A DNA stretch of 64,000 bases from Onstottus_B sp049273855 (GTDB lineage Bacteria > Acidobacteriota > Blastocatellia > UBA7656): contig JBASRN010000270.1 in the NCBI GenBank assembly GCA_049273855.1, positions 1-64,000 on the forward strand, in the 5' to 3' direction. The notes beneath the pieces are model-generated. The model had not been told where the DNA came from. It was given only the letters and a program-made list of their open reading frames with translations, and did no database searches. Positions within the stretch are counted from its first letter, which is position 1; every line of letters starts with the position of its first letter. The position numbers were made by a program, and so were the translations under genes. Positions 9,858 through 18,351 of the stretch are shown here, piece by piece.

Positions 9858-11771
9858 ATGGCCATGCGTTTCTCCTTGGGCGGGTCGCATCCCGGCAATG
9901 AGCGGCCAACGCTTCACCAACGGTTTGCCGCGCTTCGCTACATCCGTCCCCTGATCAGCCTCGTGTGGGAAGCCCATCGCGGATACACGACGACGATGGC
10001 GCTGTTACGTCTGATGCGAGCCGGCATTCCGGTGGCGATGCTTTGGGTCGGCAAGCTGATCATCGACGCGGTGGTCGCTTCGCGCGAATCGTCCCCCGAC
10101 TTCGCACGGCTGTGGAAACTGGTTGCGCTCGAAATAGTCATCGTGACTGCGAACGAGGTTCTTGCAAGAGCATCGTCGCTTGTTGAAAGCTTGCTGGGCG
10201 ATCTTTTCTCAAATCATACAAGTGTGCGCTTGATGGAGCATGCTGCGACGCTTGACCTTGCGCACTTCGAAGATCCGGCGTTCTACGATCATCTCGAACG
10301 GGCGCGACGGCAGACAACCAGCCGAATCGGGTTGCTGGCGCAGCTTCTGGCTATCGGGCAGGACGGCCTCACATTGATGTCGTTGGGCGCAGCGCTGGTG
10401 GTGTACAACCCGTGGCTTTTGCTCCTGCTTGCGGTCGCAGTGCTGCCGAGCTTTTTTGGCGAGACTCACTTCGCGTCCCTCGAGTATTCGATGCAGTTCC
10501 GCTGGACCCCCGAGCGAAGACAACTCGATTATCTGCGCTATGTCGCCGCGAGCGATAGAACCGCGAAAGAAGTGCAGTCGTTCGGTTTGTCGCCCTGGTT
10601 AATCGAGAGGTTCCGCAAGCTCTCGTGGAAGTTCTACGACGAAAACAAGAAGCTCTCGATCCGCAAAGCTAACGTCAGCACATTGCTTTCGCTCGTAGGG
10701 ACCCTGGGCTATTACAGCGCGTACGCGATCATACTTGTGCGCGCCATGCGAGGGGAGATGTCGATCGGTACGCTTACTTTCCTGGCAGGCTCATTCGCTC
10801 GAAGCCGCCAGTTGATCCAGGGACTGTTGCTGGGTGCAGGCGGGATTTATCAACAATGTCTCTACCTTAAGGACCTCTTCGATTTTTTTGAAATGAAACC
10901 ATCGATCGCGTCGACTCCGGGCGCGCCTCCAGTGCCCAATCCGATAAGTGAAGGGTTCGTGTTCGAAGACGTCGGGTTTCAGTATCCCGGAAGCGATGCC
11001 TGGGCAATACGGCATGTGAGTTTTGCGCTACGGCCCGGCGAGCGCGTCGCGTTCGTGGGCGAAAACGGTGCCGGCAAGACGACTCTTACCAAGCTGCTCG
11101 CGCGGCTTTACGATCCAACCGAAGGCCGCATCCTGCTGGACGGGATAGACCTTCGAGACTATGACATTCATTCTGTGCGTCGCGCGATCGGAGTGATCTT
11201 CCAGGATTTCGTCAAGTACGACCTGCGTTTCGACGAAAACATCGGCGTCGGCGAGATCGACGAAGTTCGCTCGTACCTCGACGCCTCCGGCGCAAGCGAA
11301 CGAGAGCGCGATTCAACCGCGCCGTTTGATGGCAACGGCGAAGTGCCCGGGGCGATCATTGAAGCTTCAGAGAAGTCGCAGGCGTCGAGCCTGTTGCCCC
11401 GATTCTCAAAAGGGTACAAGCAAATGCTCGGCCGGCGTTTCGACGAGGGGGTCGAGTTGTCGGGCGGTGAATGGCAAAAGATTGCGCTCGCCCGCGCTTA
11501 CATGCGCGACGCGCAGGTGCTGATTCTGGACGAGCCGACGGCCTCGCTCGATGCGCGCGCCGAGTACGAAGTTTTCATTCGTTTCTCGCAGTTGATAGCG
11601 GGACGAATGGCGGTGATCATCTCGCATCGTTTCTCGACTGTGAGGATGGCGGATCGGATCGTCGTTCTGCAAAACGGCATGGTGATCGAAGATGGTTCGC
11701 ACCAGGAGCTCGTCACGAGAGGCGGGTTGTACGCTGAGCTGTTCGCGCTGCAGGCGGAGGGTTATCGATAG
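9858..11771 (+). CDS. ABC exporter, fused permease and ATPase
   Basis: A protein of 637 residues with an N-terminal six-helix transmembrane domain (roughly 40-330) and a C-terminal ATPase. The ATPase shows GENGAGKTTLTK (Walker A), LSGGEWQKIALARAYM (signature), VLILDEPTASLDA (Walker B) and the ISHRFSTVRMAD switch region. It works as a dimer; the substrate is not predictable. An unusual acidic, Ser-rich insertion of about 60 residues (SERERDSTAPFDGNGEVPG and onwards) separates the Q-loop region from the signature motif. It stands alone between rnhA and the convergent msrQ. Confidence 0.88.
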   Translation: MAMRFSLGGSHPGNERPTLHQRFAALRYIRPLISLVWEAHRGYTTTMALLRLMRAGIPVAMLWVGKLIIDAVVASRESSPDFARLWKLVALEIVIVTANEVLARASSLVESLLGDLFSNHTSVRLMEHAATLDLAHFEDPAFYDHLERARRQTTSRIGLLAQLLAIGQDGLTLMSLGAALVVYNPWLLLLLAVAVLPSFFGETHFASLEYSMQFRWTPERRQLDYLRYVAASDRTAKEVQSFGLSPWLIERFRKLSWKFYDENKKLSIRKANVSTLLSLVGTLGYYSAYAIILVRAMRGEMSIGTLTFLAGSFARSRQLIQGLLLGAGGIYQQCLYLKDLFDFFEMKPSIASTPGAPPVPNPISEGFVFEDVGFQYPGSDAWAIRHVSFALRPGERVAFVGENGAGKTTLTKLLARLYDPTEGRILLDGIDLRDYDIHSVRRAIGVIFQDFVKYDLRFDENIGVGEIDEVRSYLDASGASERERDSTAPFDGNGEVPGAIIEASEKSQASSLLPRFSKGYKQMLGRRFDEGVELSGGEWQKIALARAYMRDAQVLILDEPTASLDARAEYEVFIRFSQLIAGRMAVIISHRFSTVRMADRIVVLQNGMVIEDGSHQELVTRGGLYAELFALQAEGYR

Positions 11772-11785
11772 GCTCTTTATGGTCG

Positions 11786-12403
11786 CTAGCGCTGCGCTCT
11801 GGATGCGATTCGCTGAGTCAGGTGAGGCAGAAACGTGTTGAGCACCCGGTAGCCCAACAAGACCGCGACAGCCACACCAAAGAGGATTGGCTCGCGAGTA
11901 TCCGCCTTCACAAGCATGTAGTAATGAATCACTCCGCCGATTGCCGCGAGGTAAACCAGCCTGTGTACCTGGTTCCACCGCTTGCCACCCAGCCGCTTGA
12001 TGCTCTTTTGAGTTGAAGTAAGAGCGAGCGGCACCAGCATAACAAAGCTCGCCATCCCGACGGTGATAAACGGGCGCTTGACGATGTCTTCGCCGATGAG
12101 CCTCAAGCCGAAAAACTTGTCGAACCAGACGTAGGTCAACAAGTGAATGCAGCCATAGAAGAAGCCGTACAGTCCGAGCAGGCGGCGGAACTTGATCATC
12201 CACGGAAGCACGAGCGTTTTGCGGAGCGGCGTAACGGCCAGCGAGAGTATAAGGAACAGCAACGTCAGCGCGCCGGTCGTGCGAGTCGCGAACTCGGTTG
12301 GGTTCGCGCCGAGGCGTTGATGATACCAGTCCCAGCCAAGCATCGAGAGCGGCACCGCGCTGTTAACGAAAATCACGAACTGTGCGAATCTGGTGTCTTT
12401 CAT
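11786..12403 (-). CDS. msrQ: MsrQ, heme-binding membrane subunit of periplasmic Met-sulfoxide reductase
   Basis: A protein of 205 residues with about six transmembrane helices of the ferric reductase-like fold. Candidate heme-ligand histidines are in YGCIHLLTYVWFD, WNQVHRLVYL and GVIHYYML. The motif TGALTLLFLILSLAVTPL is typical of MsrQ. It passes electrons from the cytoplasmic side to MsrP. The ATG at 12403 is chosen because MKDTRFAQFV starts just before the first helix; the frame runs on into repeat sequence upstream. It lies downstream of msrP, separated by a palindromic repeat. Confidence 0.88.
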   Translation of the reverse strand: MKDTRFAQFVIFVNSAVPLSMLGWDWYHQRLGANPTEFATRTTGALTLLFLILSLAVTPLRKTLVLPWMIKFRRLLGLYGFFYGCIHLLTYVWFDKFFGLRLIGEDIVKRPFITVGMASFVMLVPLALTSTQKSIKRLGGKRWNQVHRLVYLAAIGGVIHYYMLVKADTREPILFGVAVAVLLGYRVLNTFLPHLTQRIASRAQR

Positions 12404-12416
12404 ATGGAAACGTGAT

Positions 12417-12530
12417 TCGTCATTCGTAATTCGTGCGTGACCGCATCTAAATATTCCCTCATCACGAATCACGAATCACGAATCACGGCTCACCCGTCAC
12501 GCATCACGGCTCACGCATCACTCCTCAATA
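12417..12530. repeat. Palindromic array of 7-bp repeats between msrP and msrQ
   Basis: Left half has ATTCGT-type units (12417-12437); right half has tandem ATCACGA units (12465-12488) followed by TCACGCATCAC-type units to 12525. The two halves are partly complementary and can fold into a long hairpin. The TCACGCATCAC unit recurs at 41,407-41,418 and 50,538-50,550. This is a dispersed intergenic repeat, not a CRISPR. Confidence 0.65.
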
Positions 12531-13505
12531 GTACCGCCGCAAATCCATGCCTTCGTACATCTGCGCGACTTGATCAGCGTAGCCGTTGAACAGAAGCGTG
12601 TCTCGCATCCCGAACTCGCCGATCCTGCGCTCGCGTGCCTGGCTCCATCGCGGATGGCTCACCGCCGGGTTCACGTTCGAATAGAATCCGTACTCGTTGG
12701 ATGCGGCGAGATTCCACGTAGTCGGCGGCTCGCTGTCAACCAGACGAATCTTGACGATCGACTTGATCCCCTTAAAGCCGTACTTCCACGGCACAACCAG
12801 CCTGAGCGGCGCGCCGTTCTGAGGCGGCAGCGTCTCGCCATATAACCCGGTCGCCAGAATAGTCAGCGGGTGCATGGCTTCGTCGAGCCTCAGTCCCTCG
12901 ACATAAGGCCAGTCCAGAACACTAGACCGGATGTTTGGCATCCTCGCCGGATCGGCCAGCGTCTCGAAAGCGATATACTTCCCTTGGGAGTTCGGCTGCA
13001 CCTGGTCCAGAAGCCTGCTCAGCGGGAATCCCACCCACGGAATCACCATCGACCAGCCTTCGACGCAGCGCATGCGGTAGACGCGCTCCTCGGGCGGCGC
13101 AAGCTTGATTAGTTCGTCGATGTCGAAGACCTTCGGTTTGTTCACGAGGCCCTCGACCGAGACCGTCCACGGACGAGTTATGAAACCCCTCGCCTTGTCG
13201 GCCACCCCGCGTTTGTCGGTCGAGAACTCATAGAAGTTGTTGTAGTGAGTAATATCCTCGAAGGGAGTGTTCTTTTCATCGAGCTGGGCAATGGCCGGGG
13301 CGGACTGAACGTCGGCGATCTTCTCGCCCGACGGCTCGGCAAGTTGTCCCTTCTCGTTAGTGCGGGTGAAGCTTCGATAGAGCAGGCCTGTCGCAGTCGT
13401 CGAAGCGGCCAGCACCACGCCGCGCATGAAGGTTCTGCGGTTCAGATAAATGCCCTGAGGTGTGATCTCGTTGCTTTTGATATCGTCCGGCTTCTTGACC
13501 AACAT
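12525..13505 (-). CDS. msrP: MsrP, molybdopterin-dependent periplasmic Met-sulfoxide reductase
   Basis: A protein of 326 residues. A Tat signal is visible (NRRTFMRGVVLAAS), as needed for a folded molybdoenzyme. The sulfite-oxidase-type Mo-pterin domain follows: YRMRCVEGWSMVIPWVGFPL holds the Mo-ligand Cys, and GAPLRLVVPWKYGFKGIKSI is a conserved MsrP segment. MsrP reduces methionine sulfoxide in oxidised envelope proteins, fed by MsrQ next door. The ATG at 13505 has GGAAG five bases upstream and is preferred to the TTG at 13517. Confidence 0.92.
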   Translation of the reverse strand: MLVKKPDDIKSNEITPQGIYLNRRTFMRGVVLAASTTATGLLYRSFTRTNEKGQLAEPSGEKIADVQSAPAIAQLDEKNTPFEDITHYNNFYEFSTDKRGVADKARGFITRPWTVSVEGLVNKPKVFDIDELIKLAPPEERVYRMRCVEGWSMVIPWVGFPLSRLLDQVQPNSQGKYIAFETLADPARMPNIRSSVLDWPYVEGLRLDEAMHPLTILATGLYGETLPPQNGAPLRLVVPWKYGFKGIKSIVKIRLVDSEPPTTWNLAASNEYGFYSNVNPAVSHPRWSQARERRIGEFGMRDTLLFNGYADQVAQMYEGMDLRRYY

Positions 13506-13682
13506 GGCTGCTTCCAATCTTACAAGCGGCCGCCGCGATTAGCTACGACGCGAGGTAGCGTCAATGTCTCTCAGCATACCCTTACGGCCCCGAGGCTCTG
13601 TGGTTCGTTAGCGTCGAAATCCTGCTAACCGCTAGAGTCGCGAGGACGGCTCACCTCTGTTAAATCTCATGTGAGTCGGGTT

Positions 13683-13856
13683 CTATTCCAGGACGCGTTT
13701 GGGTGAAGGTCGCGCACCGGCATCCTTGTCGATCGCTCGATCCGTGGGGCCGCTGCTTACAGGTTTGGCTTTCGCCAGCGACAGGCACAGCCGACGAAGC
13801 TGCGAAACGAGTTTCAATCGCGCCGTAACGGCCTTGGCTGACATATCGACGTTCAT
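13683..13856 (-). CDS. 57-residue protein coupled to a nucleotidyltransferase gene
   Basis: A 57-residue ORF. Its ATG overlaps the stop codon of the upstream nucleotidyltransferase as ATGA. The protein begins MNVDMSAKAVTARLKLVSQL and continues RRLCLSLAKAKPVSS: a basic amphipathic helix with a short polar tail. I recall similar short proteins with an LRxLCLxLxKA core in other genomes, but cannot name a family. The coupling suggests a two-gene module, possibly antitoxin or toxin partner; this is inference. Confidence 0.6.
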   Translation of the reverse strand: MNVDMSAKAVTARLKLVSQLRRLCLSLAKAKPVSSGPTDRAIDKDAGARPSPKRVLE

Positions 13857-14311
13857 ACAAGCTCTCGCAACCGTTTAATGTCGTCGAGGTCCTGGCCACT
13901 TCCTCGAAAGGATTTTAGTTCGATCAATCCCTTTGGAGCCAGAACGCTCAGCACTCCCTCCTCCCAGTTAACGAGTGAGCGAGATGCCCAGATCTCCGCT
14001 GTCTGCGGAGTCACCAACAAGAGATCGAGCGAAAGCACAATGCCGGTCTCGGGATCTATCTTCGACACCCGCCGTATTTCTATCGCTCCTTTTGCGAACG
14101 TCATCGGCATCGCGTCGATTACGTAGCCCAATTTCTTCGCTAAGGCTCTAACCGCTTCCAGATCATCGGCTCGTATCAGCAAGTCGATATCTACCGTGGC
14201 GCGCGGCAGTCCGTGAACTGCCATCGCAAGTCCGCCGCACACAGCGTACTCTATCCCTTCCTCTTCGAGAGCAGAGACGATTGATTTGAACTCTTCGTAT
14301 AGATCAAACAC
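13853..14311 (-). CDS. Nucleotidyltransferase-fold protein (AbiEii/MNT-like)
   Basis: A protein of 152 residues. EGIEYAVCGGLAMAVHGLPR followed by ATVDIDLLI is the polymerase-beta-type nucleotidyltransferase core (GG helix turn, then DxD strand). VLSLDLLLVT may supply the third acidic residue. The C-terminus (GLIELKSFRGSGQDLDDIKRL) matches related DUF6036/AbiEii-like proteins. Such proteins often form one half of toxin-antitoxin pairs; the reaction here is unknown. GTG start at 14311 with AGGATGAA upstream. It is translationally coupled to the 57-residue gene downstream. Confidence 0.78.
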   Translation of the reverse strand: MFDLYEEFKSIVSALEEEGIEYAVCGGLAMAVHGLPRATVDIDLLIRADDLEAVRALAKKLGYVIDAMPMTFAKGAIEIRRVSKIDPETGIVLSLDLLLVTPQTAEIWASRSLVNWEEGVLSVLAPKGLIELKSFRGSGQDLDDIKRLRELV

Positions 14312-14362
14312 TTCATCCTATCCCCCCGAATTGTACCACCGCGAAACGCGATCCAGGATTAG

Positions 14363-15886
14363 TCAACCGGTGCACTGGTCCAGCAGCTCCCGCGCCCGGC
14401 CAAGCGTTTCCGAGAGAACCTCGTCCTCGGTCATCGATTGCTCCACTACCACCACCCGCGTCTCCGCCTTTCCCGTTGGCCGCCATCGATCCAGCATTCG
14501 CCGTGAGCTGAACCCGGCAAACACATCGATGCAAGGCACGCCAAGCGCAGCCGCAATGTGTTGGCCTGCTGAATCGTAGCCAATGTAAAGGTCGCTCTCA
14601 CCGATCAACGCCGCAAGCAAACCGATCCGCCCGCTCCATACAGCAAGCTCCGCTTCGATTCGATCCTCTCCCAGCAGCCGCGGCAAGCTCTCCTCGTCAA
14701 GCTCGATCATGCGGAGCCTATCGTTCGAAGAACGTTTCGCAAACTCGAATACCGCTTCCGCACGCTTTGCTTCGCCCGCGCCCGCACCTTTGTCGAGGAA
14801 GACCGTTGCGCCGTCACGCAATAGGCTGCTGACGAGTTGTCGCTCGAAGCCGTCGCCCACTCGCTTCGACGGGTTGCCGCCGACGCCGAAGTTGATGGCG
14901 ATGACCGGATGCCGCTCGCGTCTGATCCGCCCGGCGAGGGAGCGGGCCGTGTCGACGTCCGCCGGCGTAAGACTCACGACGGGGTAGGCCGGGAGCTTAG
15001 GGCCGAGCACCTCGTCGAGCCATGCCGAGGTCAGCTCCGACAGCGAGGCCATCGAGTCGTGGCGGTACTCACGGCTGGGAAAGAACAGATAATCAGCTCC
15101 ATCAGCGCGCGCCTTGCCCGCGACGCCGGATGACAACGGCAGCAGCCCAAGCTGCGACAGCCGCGAATCCGGGTCGATGATCAAGGACCGCTCGACTCCT
15201 TCTGTCAGCTCGCGCACACAATCGACAAGCGGAAGCCACGCGAGCAGCCTATCGAGCGCCGTTGCCGCACGCGGATAGTTGATCTCTTTGAACGCGAGCC
15301 GCCGGTCGCCGCCGAAAAGCTCCGAAGCTTTGCGTCCGCCGACCAACACGATCTCGGCTGATGGGAAAGTCGTCTTGAGCCTCTCGATGATCACGCTGGT
15401 TATGGCTACGTCCGCGCCAAGCGTCACCCGCGAGAGCACCATCACGCGGCCGGGCTGGAAGCGCTCAGGTCCACTCTGCTCGGTATGATCAACGCCAGAC
15501 AGCCAGGGATGGCTGTGCTCCCACGAGGTGCGCAGGTCTTCCGCGCGAGCAAGCACGTCGGCTTCGGTTCGCAGACCAAACTCTCTCAGCTTTTCGTCGA
15601 GCGGCCGGCCCCTCTCTGTGTTGCGGCAAACTTGAATCAGTTGCGCGCAGGCTTGATTGCAAAGCGACACGGCGGCAGGTTCGAAGGAGTCGGCGAGAGT
15701 CTCGACCAGCGACCCGAAAAAACACTCAGAGGCTCGTTCTGCGACTTGCCTGTCTTCTGAGATGGCGAGCTTCGTGAGGCGTTCGACATGATTACGCGGG
15801 TAAGCACCGCCTGCTTGAAAGTGAGTCAGGATCTCCGAGACCAGTTGCTCGGGCTCGGCATCAGTCGAATGCGGCTCGCTGTTCAT
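14363..15886 (-). CDS. Glycosyltransferase family 9-like (heptosyltransferase fold)
   Basis: A protein of 507 residues. The N-terminal 140 residues are a helical region not typical of GT9. From GRVMVLSRVTLGADVAITSVII the GT-B fold begins, with FPSAEIVLVGGRKASELF. The C-terminal half has HPVIAINFGVGGNPSKRVGD and LIGESDLYIGYDSAGQHIAAALG followed by VPCIDVFAG, the donor-site motif of heptosyltransferases. It is probably a cytoplasmic enzyme adding a sugar to a glycan or lipid. There are no neighbouring LPS genes, so the acceptor is unknown. The next gene, an LLM oxidoreductase, lies 15 bp upstream on the same strand. Confidence 0.75.
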   Translation of the reverse strand: MNSEPHSTDAEPEQLVSEILTHFQAGGAYPRNHVERLTKLAISEDRQVAERASECFFGSLVETLADSFEPAAVSLCNQACAQLIQVCRNTERGRPLDEKLREFGLRTEADVLARAEDLRTSWEHSHPWLSGVDHTEQSGPERFQPGRVMVLSRVTLGADVAITSVIIERLKTTFPSAEIVLVGGRKASELFGGDRRLAFKEINYPRAATALDRLLAWLPLVDCVRELTEGVERSLIIDPDSRLSQLGLLPLSSGVAGKARADGADYLFFPSREYRHDSMASLSELTSAWLDEVLGPKLPAYPVVSLTPADVDTARSLAGRIRRERHPVIAINFGVGGNPSKRVGDGFERQLVSSLLRDGATVFLDKGAGAGEAKRAEAVFEFAKRSSNDRLRMIELDEESLPRLLGEDRIEAELAVWSGRIGLLAALIGESDLYIGYDSAGQHIAAALGVPCIDVFAGFSSRRMLDRWRPTGKAETRVVVVEQSMTEDEVLSETLGRARELLDQCTG

Positions 15887-15901
15887 CTCAGGCCGCTCTT
15901 C

Positions 15902-16927
15902 TCACAAAACCAGTTCGGCCATCACGCGAACCGACTGGATCCCCGAAGCGCCGCAGATCAAAGTGGTCACGCCGCTTTCCCGCCAGGCGGCAAGCTGGTC
16001 TTTGATTCGCTCGCGAGGTCCGCAAAGCGCAACTTCATCCACAAGCTCGTCTGGCACGGCGGCGATGGCTTCATTCTTTTTGCCTGCGAGGTAGAAGTCT
16101 TGAATCGTCTTTGCCGCTTCTTCGTAGCCGTAGCGGCAGGCGAGGTCATTGTAGAAATTCTTTCCGCGCGCGCCCATCCCTCCTATGTAGAGCGCGAGGT
16201 TCGGCTTTACGTGCATTCGGCACGCATTCACATCGTCTCCGATTACGACCGCAACGGTCGGAGCAATGTCGAAGTCGGAAATCGTTTTGCCGTCCTTGCG
16301 ACGCGCGAAACCTGCATCCAGCGACTGACGAAACACGCCCACTCGCTTCGGCGAGAAAAAGACCGGCAGCCAGCCGTCGGCTATCTCGGCGGCGAGCGCG
16401 ACATTTTTTGGCCCGATCGCCGCAAGGTAAATCGGGATGTCCGCGCGCAGCGGATGCACGATAAGCTTGAGCGGTTTGCCAAGACCGGTCCCCCCTTGCA
16501 CCGGAATGTCGTAGTACTCGCCGTGATAATCGAGCGCGCGTTCGCGCTTCAAGATCGTGCGCAGTATCTCGACATACTCGCGGGTGCGGGTAAGCAGCTT
16601 GCCGTAGACAACGCCATGCCAGCCTTCGACAACCTGCGGGCCGGAAGCCCCGATACCTAAAAGGAAGCGGCCGCCGGTCAACAGGTCAATCGTGGCGGCG
16701 GTCATTGCTGTCATAGCCGGAGTCCGCGCCGGCATCTGCATGATCGCGGTGCCCACGTTAATTCGTTCGGTGTGAGCCGCCAGCCATACCAGCGGCGTCA
16801 CCGCGTCCGACCCGTAAGCCTCAGCCGTCCACAATGAGTGATAACCGAGCCGCTCGGCTTCCTGGGCGATAGCGATGTTGTCTGAAGGGCCCGAACCCCA
16901 ATACCCGAAATTCAATCCCAGTCGCAT
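15902..16927 (-). CDS. LLM-class F420/flavin-dependent oxidoreductase
   Basis: A protein of 341 residues with a TIM-barrel luciferase-like fold. It starts MRLGLNFGYWG and shows GYHSLWTAEAYGSDAVTPL, NVGTAIMQMPARTP and TGGRFLLGIGASGPQVVEGW, the pattern of the F420-dependent (MER-like) branch. Substrate unknown. Its start codon touches the stop of the RelE-like gene on the same strand, so the two may share a transcript by accident of packing. Confidence 0.85.
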   Translation of the reverse strand: MRLGLNFGYWGSGPSDNIAIAQEAERLGYHSLWTAEAYGSDAVTPLVWLAAHTERINVGTAIMQMPARTPAMTAMTAATIDLLTGGRFLLGIGASGPQVVEGWHGVVYGKLLTRTREYVEILRTILKRERALDYHGEYYDIPVQGGTGLGKPLKLIVHPLRADIPIYLAAIGPKNVALAAEIADGWLPVFFSPKRVGVFRQSLDAGFARRKDGKTISDFDIAPTVAVVIGDDVNACRMHVKPNLALYIGGMGARGKNFYNDLACRYGYEEAAKTIQDFYLAGKKNEAIAAVPDELVDEVALCGPRERIKDQLAAWRESGVTTLICGASGIQSVRVMAELVL

Positions 16928-17274
16928 TATGCCTCCTCGCCAATTATCTTTCGAATCTCGTTAGGTGAAATATCTCCCTGCTCGAGCTTCGAATAGATTT
17001 CAACCAGCAGCACCGCCCCGGGATTCTTTAGCTGGTAGATAAGCCGATAACCAGAGCTCTTACCTTTCTGGGCATCCCGATTTCTTACTCGCACCTTGAA
17101 TACGACATATTCGATTCCATGAATCCGGTCACCAGGAAACTCACCGCTGTGGATTGTCTCAATAACCGGCTGTACGTCAGAGCGAATATGATGGTATTTC
17201 TTTGACAGTGCTCTGAGGTGACGTTTGAACGTGCGTGCGAACTTGATTGAAACCTCGGACGATTCATTCAGCAT
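16927..17274 (-). CDS. RelE/ParE-superfamily toxin
   Basis: A protein of 115 residues. The motif FKRHLRALSKKYHHIRSDV, then VFKVRVRNRDAQKGKSSGYR and LIYQLKNPGAVLLVEIYSK fits the RelE-fold endoribonucleases that cut mRNA at the ribosome. Basic residues (Lys and Arg cluster) and a C-terminal Tyr remain, so it looks active. It overlaps its upstream antitoxin gene by 11 bp. The ATG is well placed for the fold. Confidence 0.78.
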   Translation of the reverse strand: MLNESSEVSIKFARTFKRHLRALSKKYHHIRSDVQPVIETIHSGEFPGDRIHGIEYVVFKVRVRNRDAQKGKSSGYRLIYQLKNPGAVLLVEIYSKLEQGDISPNEIRKIIGEEA

Positions 17275-17479
17275 CTATGCCATCCCACAACTCAGACACG
17301 GGGAATGTTTCGCCATGCTGCGCGTCCCGCCAGGCTTCACGAAAGCTCTCCGCGGCGGGCTTCAACGCAATGCTGTCGCGATAAAGACGAACTATCTGCA
17401 ACAGGTTGGGCAAGTACTCATCCGGGATGCTCCGAATTTCGCGGACGAACTGCTGTTCAATCGAAGCCTGCTTACTCAT
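17264..17479 (-). CDS. Antitoxin-like partner of the RelE-type toxin
   Basis: A protein of 71 residues starting MSKQASIEQQFVREIRSIPD, with AAGGAG seven bases before the ATG. It is acidic overall and helical, ending in WDGIDAE. It sits directly before, and overlaps, the RelE-like gene, the standard antitoxin position. I do not recognise a named antitoxin family. Confidence 0.65.
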   Translation of the reverse strand: MSKQASIEQQFVREIRSIPDEYLPNLLQIVRLYRDSIALKPAAESFREAWRDAQHGETFPVSELWDGIDAE

Positions 17480-17665
17480 TGGTTCTCCTTCGGATTCGCA
17501 AATCTGAAGACAGTGTAGTCGGGAGTGGGTATCCAATCAACGTAACTCGGCCAGGTATCGGTGATTCGGAACCGAGGTTATTCGTTCGCGATGCAAGCAT
17601 CACATGAATTTCCGTCGTCTGAACGCCTTGACGTCCGCGGCGCTGAGTTCAAACCACCTGCCGTT

Positions 17666-18319
17666 TCAGCGCTTCGACTCGAATCTCTTATGCCAGTACG
17701 CTTCTATGCCGACGGGATCATCAGTGCGAATTACGTGCACCGTGTTCGCTTTCTCCGGAAGTTGAATCGCGAGCTCGCGCTCTCGGCGCCCCAATGCGTT
17801 GCTCCTCCCGATTTTGTAGAACTCTCTTGCCTTTAGAAGATAAACAACCCCAATTTCCTCGGCGCTCGCGTTCTCATCATCGAGATTCGCCTTGTCCTCT
17901 TGCGCAATCGCCTTGCACATAGCGAGCACATCCTCGAATCCCTCGCGTTCTCGGCAGTGTTCAGCGACCTTCGAAACTAGCTGACTCTTTGGGCCTAACC
18001 GGCGGAAAGTCTTGTCACTCGGGAACCCGCCCTGTTCATGCGCCTTGAGGCGCAGGTCGCCGGAAACCGGGAAGTGGCCAAGTTCGCGGCAAATAGCGAT
18101 GAGTTTCCCTATCAGCAGTTCGTCGGAGTAAGCCTTTTGCTTCTGATTCGGAGCAAGGCCAGCTTCCCGAACCGCGTCACTCCAGCGAGCCCAATATTTA
18201 CCGTACCAGTCGGACTCCTTGATCCCGGTCTCCGTGAAGAATCTCAGCCTACCAAGCGGAACACCCCCGTTCGCTTTCGCAGCGCGTCTTATCTCGTCCA
18301 GGATATGCTTCTTGTTCAT
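17666..18319 (-). CDS. GIY-YIG nuclease-domain protein with DNA-binding repeats
   Basis: A protein of 217 residues. The N-terminal half has two helical repeats typical of endonuclease-associated DNA-binding modules (DEIRRAAKANGGVPLGRLRF, WARWSDAVREAGLAPN). The C-terminal half is a T5orf172/GIY-YIG-type domain: EIGVVYLLKAREFYKIGRSN, ALGRREREL, and an IEAYWHKRF segment. The first Tyr and the Arg are present, so it may cut DNA. Start is uncertain: ATG 18319 fits family N-termini; the frame runs on to an ATG at 18340 and a TTG overlapping the MFS stop. Confidence 0.7.
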   Translation of the reverse strand: MNKKHILDEIRRAAKANGGVPLGRLRFFTETGIKESDWYGKYWARWSDAVREAGLAPNQKQKAYSDELLIGKLIAICRELGHFPVSGDLRLKAHEQGGFPSDKTFRRLGPKSQLVSKVAEHCREREGFEDVLAMCKAIAQEDKANLDDENASAEEIGVVYLLKAREFYKIGRSNALGRRERELAIQLPEKANTVHVIRTDDPVGIEAYWHKRFESKR

Positions 18320-18351
18320 GCTGATCGGTATTTTGCGCATCGCGAGAGGAA

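Noticed and set aside
12461..12525. Tandem short repeats resembling a CRISPR array
   Set aside because: Units are 7 bp with no spacers of constant size, and no cas genes are near.
13660..13899. 79-codon minus-strand frame over the end of the nucleotidyltransferase gene
   Set aside because: Out of frame with the better 57-residue gene, which has ATGA coupling and a protein-like sequence.
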